Program-made: the position numbers and the translations under genes
Source of the DNA: Denitrificimonas halotolerans
GTDB taxonomy: Bacteria > Pseudomonadota > Gammaproteobacteria > Pseudomonadales > Pseudomonadaceae
Length of the DNA stretch: 37,478 nucleotides
Direction: 5' to 3'
NCBI RefSeq assembly: GCF_034259425.1
Contig: NZ_JAXIVU010000022.1
Coordinates: 1 to 37,478, forward strand
Shown: piece by piece, positions 27,147-35,338 of the stretch
Numbering within the stretch: the stretch's first letter is position 1
How the letters are laid out: the number at the start of each line of letters is the position of its first letter
The notes under the pieces: model-generated
Told to the model about the DNA's origin: nothing
Database searches by the model: none
Seen by the model: the letters and a program-made list of their open reading frames with translations, nothing else

Positions 27147-28019
27147 ATGAACTCAACTCTCGACCAATTAGTGTCGCTACTTGGCATGGAAACCATTGAA
27201 GAAAATTTATTCCGCGGCGCAAGTCAAGACCTAGGTTTCCGTCAGCTTTTTGGTGGGCAAGTGCTTGGGCAAGCCCTTTCTGCAGCAAGCCAAACTGTTG
27301 ACGCCTCACGCCCTGCCAACTCTTTACACGGTTATTTTTTGCGCCCTGGCGATGCAACAAAACCCGTTATTTATCACGTGGAACGCCTGCGTGACGGCGG
27401 TACCTTTAGCACACGACGCGTCACTGCTATTCAAAGTGGGCAACCTATCTTTACTTGTAGCGCATCCTTTCACCAACATGAAGAAGGCTTTCGCCACCAA
27501 AGCCCAATGCCCGATGTACCACCACCAGAAGACCTTATTTCAGAAGAAGTACTTTCACCTCGACTTGCCAAATTTTTAAGCAAAGAGAATCGTGAAAAAA
27601 TACTCAGAGCCAAATCCATTGAAACTCGGCCTGTACGCATTCTGGATCCTTTAACACCCGAGATCAGCGAACCCATCAAACAAATCTGGTTTAAACCAAC
27701 AGGTTCACTACCCCAAACTCCAGAATTACATAAATTTATTCTGACCTATGCATCTGACTTTAGCATTCTAACCACCTCACTCATTCCTCATGGCGCATCC
27801 ATCTGGCAACCTCATATGCAAGTTGCCAGCCTTGATCATGCTATTTGGTTTCACGAAGAAATATGCTTAGATGACTGGCTACTTTATACAACCGAAAGTC
27901 CTTGGGCAGATCATGCTCGAGGATTTGCTTTAGGTAGTATTTATACGCGCGACGGGCGTTTAGTGGCTTCTGTAGCGCAAGAAGGCTTGATTCGTCAACG
28001 CAGCGACTGGAAAAAATAA
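27147..28019 (+). CDS. tesB: Acyl-CoA thioesterase II
   Basis: TesB hydrolyses medium- and long-chain acyl-CoA to free fatty acid and CoA. The 290-residue protein is a double hot-dog fold of normal length. The first half has FRGASQDLGFRQLFGGQVLG and HGYFLRPGD. The second half holds the catalytic region: the Asp in SLDHAIWFH, the Ser/Thr position in SPWADHARGFALG, and the Gln in ASVAQEGLIR. The ATG is preceded by AAGGA. A HAD-family gene follows after 19 bases and probably shares the transcript. The gene is divergent from rnpB. Confidence 0.94.
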   Translation: MNSTLDQLVSLLGMETIEENLFRGASQDLGFRQLFGGQVLGQALSAASQTVDASRPANSLHGYFLRPGDATKPVIYHVERLRDGGTFSTRRVTAIQSGQPIFTCSASFHQHEEGFRHQSPMPDVPPPEDLISEEVLSPRLAKFLSKENREKILRAKSIETRPVRILDPLTPEISEPIKQIWFKPTGSLPQTPELHKFILTYASDFSILTTSLIPHGASIWQPHMQVASLDHAIWFHEEICLDDWLLYTTESPWADHARGFALGSIYTRDGRLVASVAQEGLIRQRSDWKK

Positions 28020-28038
28020 GGAGTACACAACTAAAACC

Positions 28039-28644
28039 ATGTCTCAGTACTTAAAAACCTGCCAACACTGGGTCTTTGATATGGACGGCACATTGACCAT
28101 TGCTGTCCATGACTTTCTTTATATTCGTCGCACCTTAGAGATTCCCGACCATGCTGACATCTTGGGCCATCTCGCCTCTCTACCTGAACTGGAATCACAA
28201 CAAAAACACGCTTGGCTGATTGAACACGAGCGCCAACTAGCGCTTAACTCTGAACCAGCCCCTGGTGCCATTGAATTAGTGCGCTATTTACATGAACAAG
28301 GCCGCGACCTCGCCATTTTAACCCGTAACGCCCATGAGCTTGCCCACCTAACGCTGCAAGCCATCGATCTACTAGAGTATTTTGAGGATGAGTTCATTTT
28401 CGGTCGTGAGCAGGCCATTCCTAAACCTCACCCCGATGGCCTCCTTAAAATCGCTCAAAAATGGCAAGTCACCCCGCAAAATATGACCATGGTTGGTGAT
28501 TTCTCCATGGATTTAAAAACCGCTAAAGCAGCGGGTAGCTACGCCGTACAGGTTAATACCCCAAATAGCCTGTGGCCGGAGCTCACCGATTTTCATGCCA
28601 CTGACTGCCACCAACTATTAACCGCTTTAACCAATACCAATTAA
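28039..28644 (+). CDS. HAD-superfamily phosphatase, substrate unknown
   Basis: A 201-residue haloacid dehalogenase-type hydrolase. Motif I is DMDGT (residues 14-18), with two Asp residues as expected for a phosphatase. Motif II is the Thr in AILTRNAHEL, motif III the Lys in AIPKPHPDGL, and motif IV GDFSMDLKTAKAAG. A helical cap lies between motifs I and II (subtype IA). The substrate cannot be read from the sequence; phosphoglycolate or nucleotide phosphatases are the nearest functional types. The only purine-rich site, GGAG, is 15 bases from the ATG, unusually far, so coupling to tesB is possible. Confidence 0.88.
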   Translation: MSQYLKTCQHWVFDMDGTLTIAVHDFLYIRRTLEIPDHADILGHLASLPELESQQKHAWLIEHERQLALNSEPAPGAIELVRYLHEQGRDLAILTRNAHELAHLTLQAIDLLEYFEDEFIFGREQAIPKPHPDGLLKIAQKWQVTPQNMTMVGDFSMDLKTAKAAGSYAVQVNTPNSLWPELTDFHATDCHQLLTALTNTN

Positions 28645-28661
28645 AACTTATTTGTCTTGCC

Positions 28662-29999
28662 TCACTTAGTTTTGGACTGTGTTTTAGGTCGACTACGACC
28701 ATGCACGGCAAGCTTAGGTAGTTGCCGTACAGCAACGACTCGAGGTTTTCCCTCTGCAGCAAACACATCACCTAAATGAATCTGCCCAGCTGCAGCCTTA
28801 TTTTTTTTGGTTTTTTTCGGTTTCTTCACCCGTCCAACACCGACGCTAGTTTCCGGCAATCGGTGTTCAGCATAGAACTCAGGCTCATCAAAACGACGCA
28901 GATTTAAACCTAGCAACTCCTCAATTGCAATCAGTGCATCCAACTCATCAGCACTGACTAAAGAAACCGCTTCACCAGTTAATCCAGCACGCCCCGTCCG
29001 ACCAATACGGTGTACGTAATCTTGCGCAACTGTTGGCAAATCAAAGTTCACCACTTGCGGTAACTGCTCAATATCCAAACCACGGGCAGCAACATCTGTA
29101 GCGACTAAAACTTGCACATGCCCCGCCTTAAAGTCTTCCAAAGCACGCAAACGTGCAGGTTGAGTTTTATCACCATGAATAGCATCGGCAGACACCTGGG
29201 CCGCATTCAACTTTTTCTGCAGCACCTCAGCACCTTTACGAGTGCGTACAAAAACCAAAACCTGTCCCCACTCACGCTCTCGTAATAAGTGCAAAAACAA
29301 GTCGGTTTTATCTTTTTTATCCACTACGATTAGATACTGTTTAACTGACTCAGCTGCCGAATGTTTAGGTGTCACATCAATGCGCACCGGCTCATGCAAT
29401 AAACCACCGGCTAGAGTGCGAATTGGACCAGAAAACGTAGCCGAAAAAAGTAAAGTTTGACGCTTTTGTGGCATTAGACTGAATAACGCATTCAACTCCT
29501 TAGCAAAACCAAGGTCTAGCATGCGGTCGGCCTCATCCAACACTAAAATTTGCATCTGATGAAAACGCACAGCATTTTGCTGATATAAATCCAATAATCG
29601 TCCTGGGGTTGCCACCAATACATCAACACCGCGACGCAACTGCATCATTTGAGGGTTAATACTCACCCCACCGTAAGCAACCGCTGTTCGTAACGGCAAC
29701 TCGCCCAAATAAGTTCGAATCGATTGATGTACTTGCTCAGCTAGTTCACGCGTTGGAACCAACACCAACGCGCGGACACAGTTGGGTGCTACTTTGCTGC
29801 CTTGCGTCAACAATATCTGCAATACTGGTAGTGAAAATGCTGCTGTTTTACCTGTCCCTGTTTGCGCCGCAGCCAAAACATCCTTCCCATCTAACACAGT
29901 TGCTATAGTCTGCCGCTGCACTGCAGTGGGCTGTAAATACTTAAGCTGCTGCAAACGTACGAGCAAAGCTGGCATCAGCCCTAAACTTGTAAAAGACAT
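28662..29999 (-). CDS. rhlE: DEAD-box RNA helicase, RhlE type
   Basis: An ATP-dependent RNA helicase of 445 residues. Motifs in order are the Q motif (FTSLGLMPALL), AQTGTGKT (45-52), PTRELAEQ, TPGRLLDLY, DEAD near residue 157, SATFSGPIR, VATDVAARGLDIEQ and HRIGRTGRAG. A lysine-rich tail of about 60 residues follows, typical of RhlE proteins and likely to bind RNA. The start is the ATG giving MSFTSLGL, the usual N-terminus, with GGTGGA upstream; a GTG or TTG start further up would add ten unusual residues. Which RhlE paralogue it is cannot be told. Its end faces the HAD gene with only 17 bases between. Confidence 0.92.
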   Translation of the reverse strand: MSFTSLGLMPALLVRLQQLKYLQPTAVQRQTIATVLDGKDVLAAAQTGTGKTAAFSLPVLQILLTQGSKVAPNCVRALVLVPTRELAEQVHQSIRTYLGELPLRTAVAYGGVSINPQMMQLRRGVDVLVATPGRLLDLYQQNAVRFHQMQILVLDEADRMLDLGFAKELNALFSLMPQKRQTLLFSATFSGPIRTLAGGLLHEPVRIDVTPKHSAAESVKQYLIVVDKKDKTDLFLHLLREREWGQVLVFVRTRKGAEVLQKKLNAAQVSADAIHGDKTQPARLRALEDFKAGHVQVLVATDVAARGLDIEQLPQVVNFDLPTVAQDYVHRIGRTGRAGLTGEAVSLVSADELDALIAIEELLGLNLRRFDEPEFYAEHRLPETSVGVGRVKKPKKTKKNKAAAGQIHLGDVFAAEGKPRVVAVRQLPKLAVHGRSRPKTQSKTK

Positions 30000-30326
30000 C
30001 GACTTTTCCACCCTAATCCTTAGCCCCAAATGAGATCATTAATGCATTCTACCGTGTTTACCCACTGTGCTCTTACAATTGAAAACCAGAAATCAAAATG
30101 CACACGCTATTTAAATGCCCCGCTTCACTCATACTTATAACCATATGCATTGAGCAAAAGAAAAGCGCATGCTAAAGTTTTTGATCTTTGAGCGTACTTG
30201 ATAATGAACCGTGTAACACTAACAGCAAAACTATCTAATAGAACTCCAGCCTCAGTTTAAGTACCGATGTCCATCCATACTAGTCAGGCTTTAGCCTAGA
30301 ACTACACCACTCAAACAGGTCAAGCC
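30000..30326. other. Intergenic region between rhlE-like gene and FKBP gene
   Basis: This 327-base AT-rich gap separates two divergent genes and must carry both promoters. No open reading frame of note, no RNA gene and no convincing -35/-10 pair were found. The only structure noticed is a short AGGCT/AGCCT hairpin near 30285. Confidence 0.5.
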
Positions 30327-30800
30327 ATGAAATTCGTACTTTTAGCACTCGCCATTACTTTAGCTGCGTTCTACTTTTATAAAAACACTAATGATAAAAA
30401 AGTGGCTCTAGAAAATATCGAAACAGGAAAAGCTTTTTTAGCTGCCAACAAAAGCAATCCTGAAATTATAGAAACAGCTTCAGGCTTGCAGTATCAAATA
30501 CTGAATAAAGGTACAGGCAGTACTCACCCCAATGCCAATTCAACAGTGAAAGTACACTACCATGGCACCTTAATTGATGGCACTGTGTTTGATAGCTCAG
30601 TAGAGCGCAACGAACCCATCAGTTTCCCGCTTAATCAAGTGATTGCGGGTTGGACCGAAGGCGTGCAATTGATGGTGACCGGTGCCAAGTTTAAGTTCTT
30701 TATTCCATCGGAGCTCGCTTACGGCAATCGAGCTGCTGGCTCTATCAAACCTGGCTCAGTATTGATTTTTGATGTAGAACTTCTAGATATTCAACAATAG
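30327..30800 (+). CDS. FKBP-type peptidyl-prolyl isomerase, membrane anchored
   Basis: A 157-residue protein. Residues 3-18 are a hydrophobic N-terminal segment (VLLALAITLAAFYFYK) without an obvious signal peptidase site or lipobox, so it is probably an uncleaved anchor. A short helical region resembling the end of the Mip/FkpA dimerisation domain follows (ENIETGKAFLAANK). The FKBP domain has SGLQYQIL, VKVHYHGTLIDGTVFDSS, the VIAGWTEGVQLM segment, ELAYGNRAAGSIKPGS and the final LIFDVELLDI. These include the aromatic pocket residues of active isomerases. It likely helps folding of envelope proteins on the periplasmic side. It is a single-gene unit, convergent with the GST-like gene. Confidence 0.9.
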   Translation: MKFVLLALAITLAAFYFYKNTNDKKVALENIETGKAFLAANKSNPEIIETASGLQYQILNKGTGSTHPNANSTVKVHYHGTLIDGTVFDSSVERNEPISFPLNQVIAGWTEGVQLMVTGAKFKFFIPSELAYGNRAAGSIKPGSVLIFDVELLDIQQ

Positions 30801-30848
30801 TTTCACATTGCCTTTCGAGCAATCTCAATATATCTCAACACTCATCAA

Positions 30849-31505
30849 CTAACGCTCTGGAGGAAACATCACCGGATCATCACCCTCTTGCCAAACTTGG
30901 TATTTAGTCATGACTGTTACAAAGCTTGGATGCTCCAACCAACCTTTTAGCCATTGCTGCAAGTGTGGATAAGGCAATGTGTAAAATGCATCGCGATCCA
31001 CATGGGCGAACTGACGAACAAACGGCATGATGCTGATGTCAGCCACACTGATGTCATCACCTAATAGGTATTTATTTTTGCTCAGCAACGTTTCCAACAC
31101 CTGCAAAAACACTTCACCCTTTTTTCGATACTCAAGTTGACTACACTCAAGGTAACGATCAGCATATTTATAACGATCTAACCAGTATTTAAACTCATGA
31201 TCATTCTGCTCAATCAATGTATTAGCGTAAGCTAGATCAGTCTTTAATAACCCTTGCGGATCCTTCAGCGCTAGAGCCCACTCTACAATCTCACGGCTCT
31301 CCTCAATCACTCCTTCCTCACTGCCAGCCAGTTGTAATACCGGGACTGTTCCCTTAGGGCTGATTTCTAACATCTGTACTGGCTTATTTCGTAACACAAT
31401 TTCGCGCAACTCAAGCTGCAGTCCAGAAAACACAATACCAAGCCGTGCACGCATAGCATAAGGACAACGGCGAAAAGAATACAAACAATGCAAAGGGACA
31501 GTCAT
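30849..31505 (-). CDS. Glutathione S-transferase family protein
   Basis: A 218-residue GST-fold protein. The N-terminal thioredoxin-like domain has a CPYA motif (SFRRCPYAMRAR), so a cysteine is the likely catalytic residue, and KGTVPVLQL with the cis-proline. The C-terminal helical domain carries the capping-box-like segment GDDISVADISIMPFVRQ. Such Cys-type GSTs tend to act in thiol transfer or deglutathionylation; the true substrate is unknown. The start is the ATG preceded by AGGAGG; a longer reading of 28 residues upstream has no family resemblance. Confidence 0.9.
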   Translation of the reverse strand: MTVPLHCLYSFRRCPYAMRARLGIVFSGLQLELREIVLRNKPVQMLEISPKGTVPVLQLAGSEEGVIEESREIVEWALALKDPQGLLKTDLAYANTLIEQNDHEFKYWLDRYKYADRYLECSQLEYRKKGEVFLQVLETLLSKNKYLLGDDISVADISIMPFVRQFAHVDRDAFYTLPYPHLQQWLKGWLEHPSFVTVMTKYQVWQEGDDPVMFPPER

Positions 31506-31805
31506 AGCGAGCCTCCTAGCTAAGTTAAAGGCAGCGCTGACTATAGCTGATTTTTCTTGATGCAGGAAAATCAGCAAATTTCGTAGCACATCACTAAACT
31601 CGAGTTGCGATGATTTTAAGACCTAAAAAATCATGGCGCCACCTAAAACACGATCAATCAAATGTGCACACTTTCTGAACTTTATGTTAAGTGCAGGACA
31701 ATAAAAAAACTGCCTAAAACCTAAAGCCGAACGAGCTATTCCCTACCCTGTATCCACTTCATGAGCAAACCGGCTGGTACACCTTTGGGCTAACCAGCCG
31801 ATTAT
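31506..31805. other. Intergenic region upstream of the GST-like gene
   Basis: The 300-base gap holds a likely GST promoter: a -10 TATAGT on the minus strand at 31540-31545 and a weak -35 (TTCCTG) 17 bases further up. At its far end is the hairpin that closes the TRAP operon. Nothing else is recognised. Confidence 0.45.
31771..31800 (-). terminator. Hairpin at the end of the TRAP transporter operon
   Basis: Perfect 8-base arms CGGCTGGT (31771-31778) and ACCAGCCG (31793-31800) with a 14-base loop lie 5 bases past the dctM stop codon. The U-tract is poor (GGTTTGC), so termination may be partial. Confidence 0.55.
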
Positions 31806-33110
31806 TTAGTTGGTGGAATACCCTAAATACTCAGGTAACCACAGGGCAATTTGCGGGAAAAATAAAACCAACAAAAGCGCACTGAACATAGTCACCATAA
31901 ATAACATCGCCCAACCAAAGGTTTCTTCAAGACGAATATTGGCAACCTTAGTGGTCACCATCAGATTAATTGCCACCGGTGGAGTGAACTGGCCAATGGC
32001 AATATTCATCGCCAATAAAATACCAAACCACACTGGGTTCCATTCAAAGTATTGAATTAAAGGCACTAGAATCGGTGTTAAAATCAGGTAAATAGAAATC
32101 GCATCCAGCAACATACCCGCCAACAATACCAGCAACATCACCAATAAAAGTAAAAGCAGTGCATTGTCAGAAACTGCCAAAATACTGTCAGCTAGACGCG
32201 TAAAGGTGCCTAAAGTTGTTCCTGCCCAAGCAAAAATACCAGCTAAAGCAATAATGATCAGTACTACGCCAGAGATTTTCACTGCCTCATTCAACATATC
32301 GATCAAGCTCGACCAGCTCAGCTGACGATATACAAAAGCACCAATGATCAACCCATAAGTTACCGCGACCACTGCCGCCTCTGTAGGTGTAAATAAGCCT
32401 GAGCGCAAGCCACCTAAAATAATTACTGGTGCCAATAAAGCCGGAATCGCCTTCACAAAGCTTGCTCGAATTGAGGGCAATGACTCATCGCTGCTTTTCA
32501 CGGCTTCCCAACCATTGCGTTTGGCCAAAAAATACGCTGGTACCAATAAAGATGCACCCGCTAATAACCCAGGGAATAGCCCAGCGGCAAATAAAGCCCG
32601 TAAATCCAAGCCAGGCATCATCACCGAATACAAGATGAGAGCAATAGACGGCGGAATCAAAATCGCTGTTGATGAAGCTGCAGCAATTAAGGATGCAGAA
32701 AAGGGCCTCGGATAGCCCGCTTTAGTCATGCTCGGTAACATCACCATAGCCACTGCCGCTGCATCAGCTGGGCCTGAACCACTCATGCCCCCCATAATTA
32801 AGCAAACCAACACTGCAACCAAGGCTAAGCCACCATGTCGGCGGCCTATCAAAGATTGAGCAAAGTTCACCAAGCTTGCTGCAACCCCCGCCCTCTCAAA
32901 AATAATGCCGGTCAAAATGAATAACGGAATCGCAATCAATGGGTATTTGGCTATGCTGTTGTAAGTATTGGTCCCCAGTGTAGCCAACATATCAGGGGAC
33001 AGCCCGGTCACAATAGCTGCGACACCACCTAAACCTAAAGCAAAAGCAACCGGCATTCCGATTAATAAACAAAGCCCAAAAATAAGCAACATCCATAAGT
33101 CAGGACTCAT
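31806..33110 (-). CDS. dctM: TRAP transporter large permease (DctM type)
   Basis: This is the main transport subunit of a tripartite ATP-independent periplasmic system, which uses the sodium or proton gradient to take up mostly carboxylate compounds. The 434-residue protein is hydrophobic throughout (about 11-12 spans). It has the family segments LILTGIIFERAGVA, MGGMSGSGPADAAAVAMVM, FTPTEAAVVAVTYGLIIG and IAIGQFTPPVAINLM. It overlaps the end of dctQ by 4 bases (ATGA). Transport substrate cannot be read from the sequence; the symbol follows the family. Confidence 0.93.
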   Translation of the reverse strand: MSPDLWMLLIFGLCLLIGMPVAFALGLGGVAAIVTGLSPDMLATLGTNTYNSIAKYPLIAIPLFILTGIIFERAGVAASLVNFAQSLIGRRHGGLALVAVLVCLIMGGMSGSGPADAAAVAMVMLPSMTKAGYPRPFSASLIAAASSTAILIPPSIALILYSVMMPGLDLRALFAAGLFPGLLAGASLLVPAYFLAKRNGWEAVKSSDESLPSIRASFVKAIPALLAPVIILGGLRSGLFTPTEAAVVAVTYGLIIGAFVYRQLSWSSLIDMLNEAVKISGVVLIIIALAGIFAWAGTTLGTFTRLADSILAVSDNALLLLLLVMLLVLLAGMLLDAISIYLILTPILVPLIQYFEWNPVWFGILLAMNIAIGQFTPPVAINLMVTTKVANIRLEETFGWAMLFMVTMFSALLLVLFFPQIALWLPEYLGYSTN

Positions 33111-33592
33111 TGCTCCTCTCCCTGCTGCATGCCGTTATCAGCCAAACGATTAAAAAGATTTTGCGTGCAGCGAATCATCACCACACAGGCTAAAAACGGC
33201 AGCCAAATCAAATAAATCCAAGTAGGATAACCCAAGCCTGGCGATAATGATTCCCAAGTATATTCCTCATAAGTGAGCGTGCCGCCATACCAAACAACTA
33301 AGCCAAGCACCACTACACTACCCAGCCATTGCAAAAAATAAACAATGCGGCGCCCCGTTAAGCCTAAGTGATTTTCTAATAAGGTGATACGAATGTGCTC
33401 ATTACTACGCGCGGCAACTGCTGCACCAGAAAAAGCCAACACCACCATTAAGAACACAGAAAATTCTTCAGTAAAAGCAAAGGATGCATCTGTGGTATAG
33501 CGCACCACTACGTTAGCTAAGCTAATTATACTAATCGCAGACAAAGCGATAATGCCCAGCCAAGATTCGAGGGGTATTCGTTTCTTTGACAT
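33107..33592 (-). CDS. dctQ: TRAP transporter small permease (DctQ type)
   Basis: The small membrane subunit of the TRAP system, 161 residues with four hydrophobic spans at about 11-30, 44-62, 86-106 and 129-148. This is the DctQ layout, with the conserved short polar region ARSNEHIRITLLENHLG between spans two and three. The ribosome-binding site is weak, and a hairpin lies between it and dctP, so it is probably made in lower amount than the binding protein. Confidence 0.92.
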   Translation of the reverse strand: MSKKRIPLESWLGIIALSAISIISLANVVVRYTTDASFAFTEEFSVFLMVVLAFSGAAVAARSNEHIRITLLENHLGLTGRRIVYFLQWLGSVVVLGLVVWYGGTLTYEEYTWESLSPGLGYPTWIYLIWLPFLACVVMIRCTQNLFNRLADNGMQQGEEQ

Positions 33593-33615
33593 AAATTATT
33601 GCAACCAAGGCGACC

Positions 33616-33655
33616 AAAAACCCAACACCAGCAAGAGAAGCTAGGGCTGGGTTTT
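33616..33655 (-). terminator. Attenuator-like hairpin between dctP and dctQ
   Basis: The arms AAAACCCA (33617-33624) and TGGGTTTT (33648-33655) enclose 23 bases; an alternative CCAGC/GCTGG pairing also exists. On the minus strand it ends in five T residues. It could stop part of the transcription after dctP, or protect the dctP message, giving more binding protein than permease. Confidence 0.5.
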
Positions 33656-33669
33656 AAAGCGAGTAAATA

Positions 33670-34674
33670 TTAACGGTTCTTAATAGCTTCTTGCGCAGTA
33701 TCGACAAGCTTTTTACCGATGCGCGGTGTCCACTTCTCGTATACTTTTTGCGTGGCATCAACAAACGCTTGATGCTGCTCAGGTGTCAGCTCTGTCACTT
33801 CAACACCACGTTCACGAATCGCTTGTAGCGTATCCTCTAGCTCAGCACGGGATTTTTTGATTTCCCATTGGCCCGCATCAATTGCTGCCTGCTTAAGTAA
33901 ACTTTGATCATCTTTTGACAAGGTTGACCACACCCGCTTACTCACACCAAAAATCAATGGATCATTCATGTAGTGCCACAGGGTCAGATACTTTTGATCA
34001 GCACGATCAGCACGTGCGACGTCAAATACCGCCAGTGGATTTTCTTGACCATCAACAGCGCCAGTAGTCAATGCAGGCAACGCATCGGTCCAGCTCATTT
34101 GCGTTGGATTAGCCCCTAAAGCATTAAAAGTATCGAGGAACAACGGTGAACCCACTACACGCACTTTTAGACCTTTAAGATCTGCCGGTTCACTTAAAAC
34201 GCCACGGGAGTTAGATATTTCACGGAAACCATTTTCACCCCAGGCCAAAGGCACCACACCACGCTTATCAATGGCATTAAACACCATCTCGCCTGCTTCA
34301 CCCTGAGTGATCGCATCGACTGCAGCATTATCCGGCATCAGGAAAGGCAAGGAAAATAAGTTCACCTCAGGCACTTGTGTGGACCAGTTAATCGTTGAAC
34401 CCACAGCCATATCAATCAAACCACTGCGCATTGCTGAAAACTCACGGGTCTGATCACCAGAGACCAACTGGGCATTTGGATAGACCTTTAGCGTAATGCG
34501 CCCCTCGGAACGCTCTTCAACCAATTCAGCCCATTTAGCAGCCGCTTGCCCCCAAGGGAAAGCCTCAGATAAGACCGTTGAAACAGAAAACTCGCGGGTT
34601 TCCTCAGCAACAGTAGGTGTAGCACTAAAAGCTAAACAAGCAGCACTGAGCAACAGCCATTTTTTGATTCGCAT
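33670..34674 (-). CDS. dctP: TRAP transporter solute-binding protein (DctP family)
   Basis: The periplasmic binding protein of the TRAP system, 334 residues. A signal peptide is visible: RIKKW, a hydrophobic core, then a likely cleavage after TPTVA near residue 23. The mature part has the family pattern, including KWAELVEERSEGRITLKVYP and LKGLKVRVVGSP, whose Arg usually binds the ligand carboxylate, and SWTDALPALTTGAVDGQENP. The ligand is therefore probably an organic acid, but which one is unknown. The start is the ATG preceded by TTTGGAG; an upstream start would add four residues and cover that site. Confidence 0.93.
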   Translation of the reverse strand: MRIKKWLLLSAACLAFSATPTVAEETREFSVSTVLSEAFPWGQAAAKWAELVEERSEGRITLKVYPNAQLVSGDQTREFSAMRSGLIDMAVGSTINWSTQVPEVNLFSLPFLMPDNAAVDAITQGEAGEMVFNAIDKRGVVPLAWGENGFREISNSRGVLSEPADLKGLKVRVVGSPLFLDTFNALGANPTQMSWTDALPALTTGAVDGQENPLAVFDVARADRADQKYLTLWHYMNDPLIFGVSKRVWSTLSKDDQSLLKQAAIDAGQWEIKKSRAELEDTLQAIRERGVEVTELTPEQHQAFVDATQKVYEKWTPRIGKKLVDTAQEAIKNR

Positions 34675-34790
34675 GGTAGTCTCCAAATTATTTTAAGCGA
34701 ACGATATTAGCAGAATATAACGCCATGGCTTTACCAAATAACGGCAATCCTCACACTTTCTAGTGCGAAAAGGATAACAAAGACTTCGCA

Positions 34791-34812
34791 AGCAGCCTCT
34801 TACCAGGCTGCT
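34791..34812. repeat. Hairpin upstream of the tnpB remnant
   Basis: Perfect 8-base arms AGCAGCCT (34791-34798) and AGGCTGCT (34805-34812) with a 6-base loop. There is no T-tract on either strand, so it is not an obvious terminator. It may be a leftover of the insertion element end. A nearby direct repeat of GCACTGG (around 34825-34841) was also noticed. Confidence 0.4.
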
Positions 34813-34898
34813 AAAGTCCTTGTAGCACTGGCTTGCACTGGTACTGTATACAGCATTAAGAATACACACCAAAACATCAGATGTAGGATAGTTGTGGC

Positions 34899-35274
34899 TT
34901 GAGCCAATATAAGTTTCGCTCTGGCAGCTTCCGCGAAGATAGCCGTGACCGCTTCTACCGTGACCTTGAAGATAAACTAGCCACAGCACAACGGACTAGG
35001 AATAAAACCCAAGTCAAAACCATTCACGCTAAAATTGCCAATCGCAGAAAAGATGTGCTGCACAAGTCTAGCCACACCCTAGTCAACCGCTGCAGCGAGG
35101 TTTATATGGACAATATCAGTCACTTAAAACCTGTAAAAACCACGATGGCCAAGTCAGTATTGGATGCTAGCTAGGGACAATTAAAAATAATACTGGACTA
35201 TAAATGCTGCGCAAAACATTATCACGGTCGGGCATGACCGCCCCTTAGAGCGGAGAGGATGTAAGTTACTGTAG
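34899..35274 (+). pseudogene. tnpB: tnpB remnant (IS200/IS605 family), interrupted
   Basis: This is the C-terminal half of an RNA-guided endonuclease of the TnpB family. The frame beginning near 34899 reads FYRDLEDKLATAQ, KIANRRKDVLHKSS, VYMDNISHLKP and MAKSVLDAS, which match the middle and RuvC-II part of TnpB. It then meets TAG (35172-35174) where intact relatives have Trp (SW-GQ). After the stop the same frame continues as GQLKIILDYKC. Around 35203-35207 it jumps, by an internal deletion that removes the zinc-ribbon CXXC pairs, to AAQNIITVGHDRPLERRG in another frame, ending at 35274. The N-terminal half is missing and no left end is recognised. Alignment with the right-hand copy (37223-37478) supports the reading. 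Confidence 0.85.
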
Positions 35275-35338
35275 GTTGTATTTTGATCTCTTTTTAGCAC
35301 CATCTGTTCAATCAGTAACGTATACAATTTCGCCTGAA

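Noticed and set aside
27091..27360. 89-codon minus-strand frame overlapping the start of tesB
   Set aside because: Antisense to conserved TesB residues and without a credible start signal.
34675..34740. Possible sigma54 promoter for the TRAP operon
   Set aside because: A TGG and a TGC are present in the right order, but the GG-to-GC distance is 11 instead of 10 bases and the rest of the consensus is absent.
34693..34989. 98-codon open frame on the minus strand upstream of dctP
   Set aside because: Rich in Cys, Tyr and Arg without any motif; it overlaps the tnpB remnant in antisense and has no ribosome-binding site.
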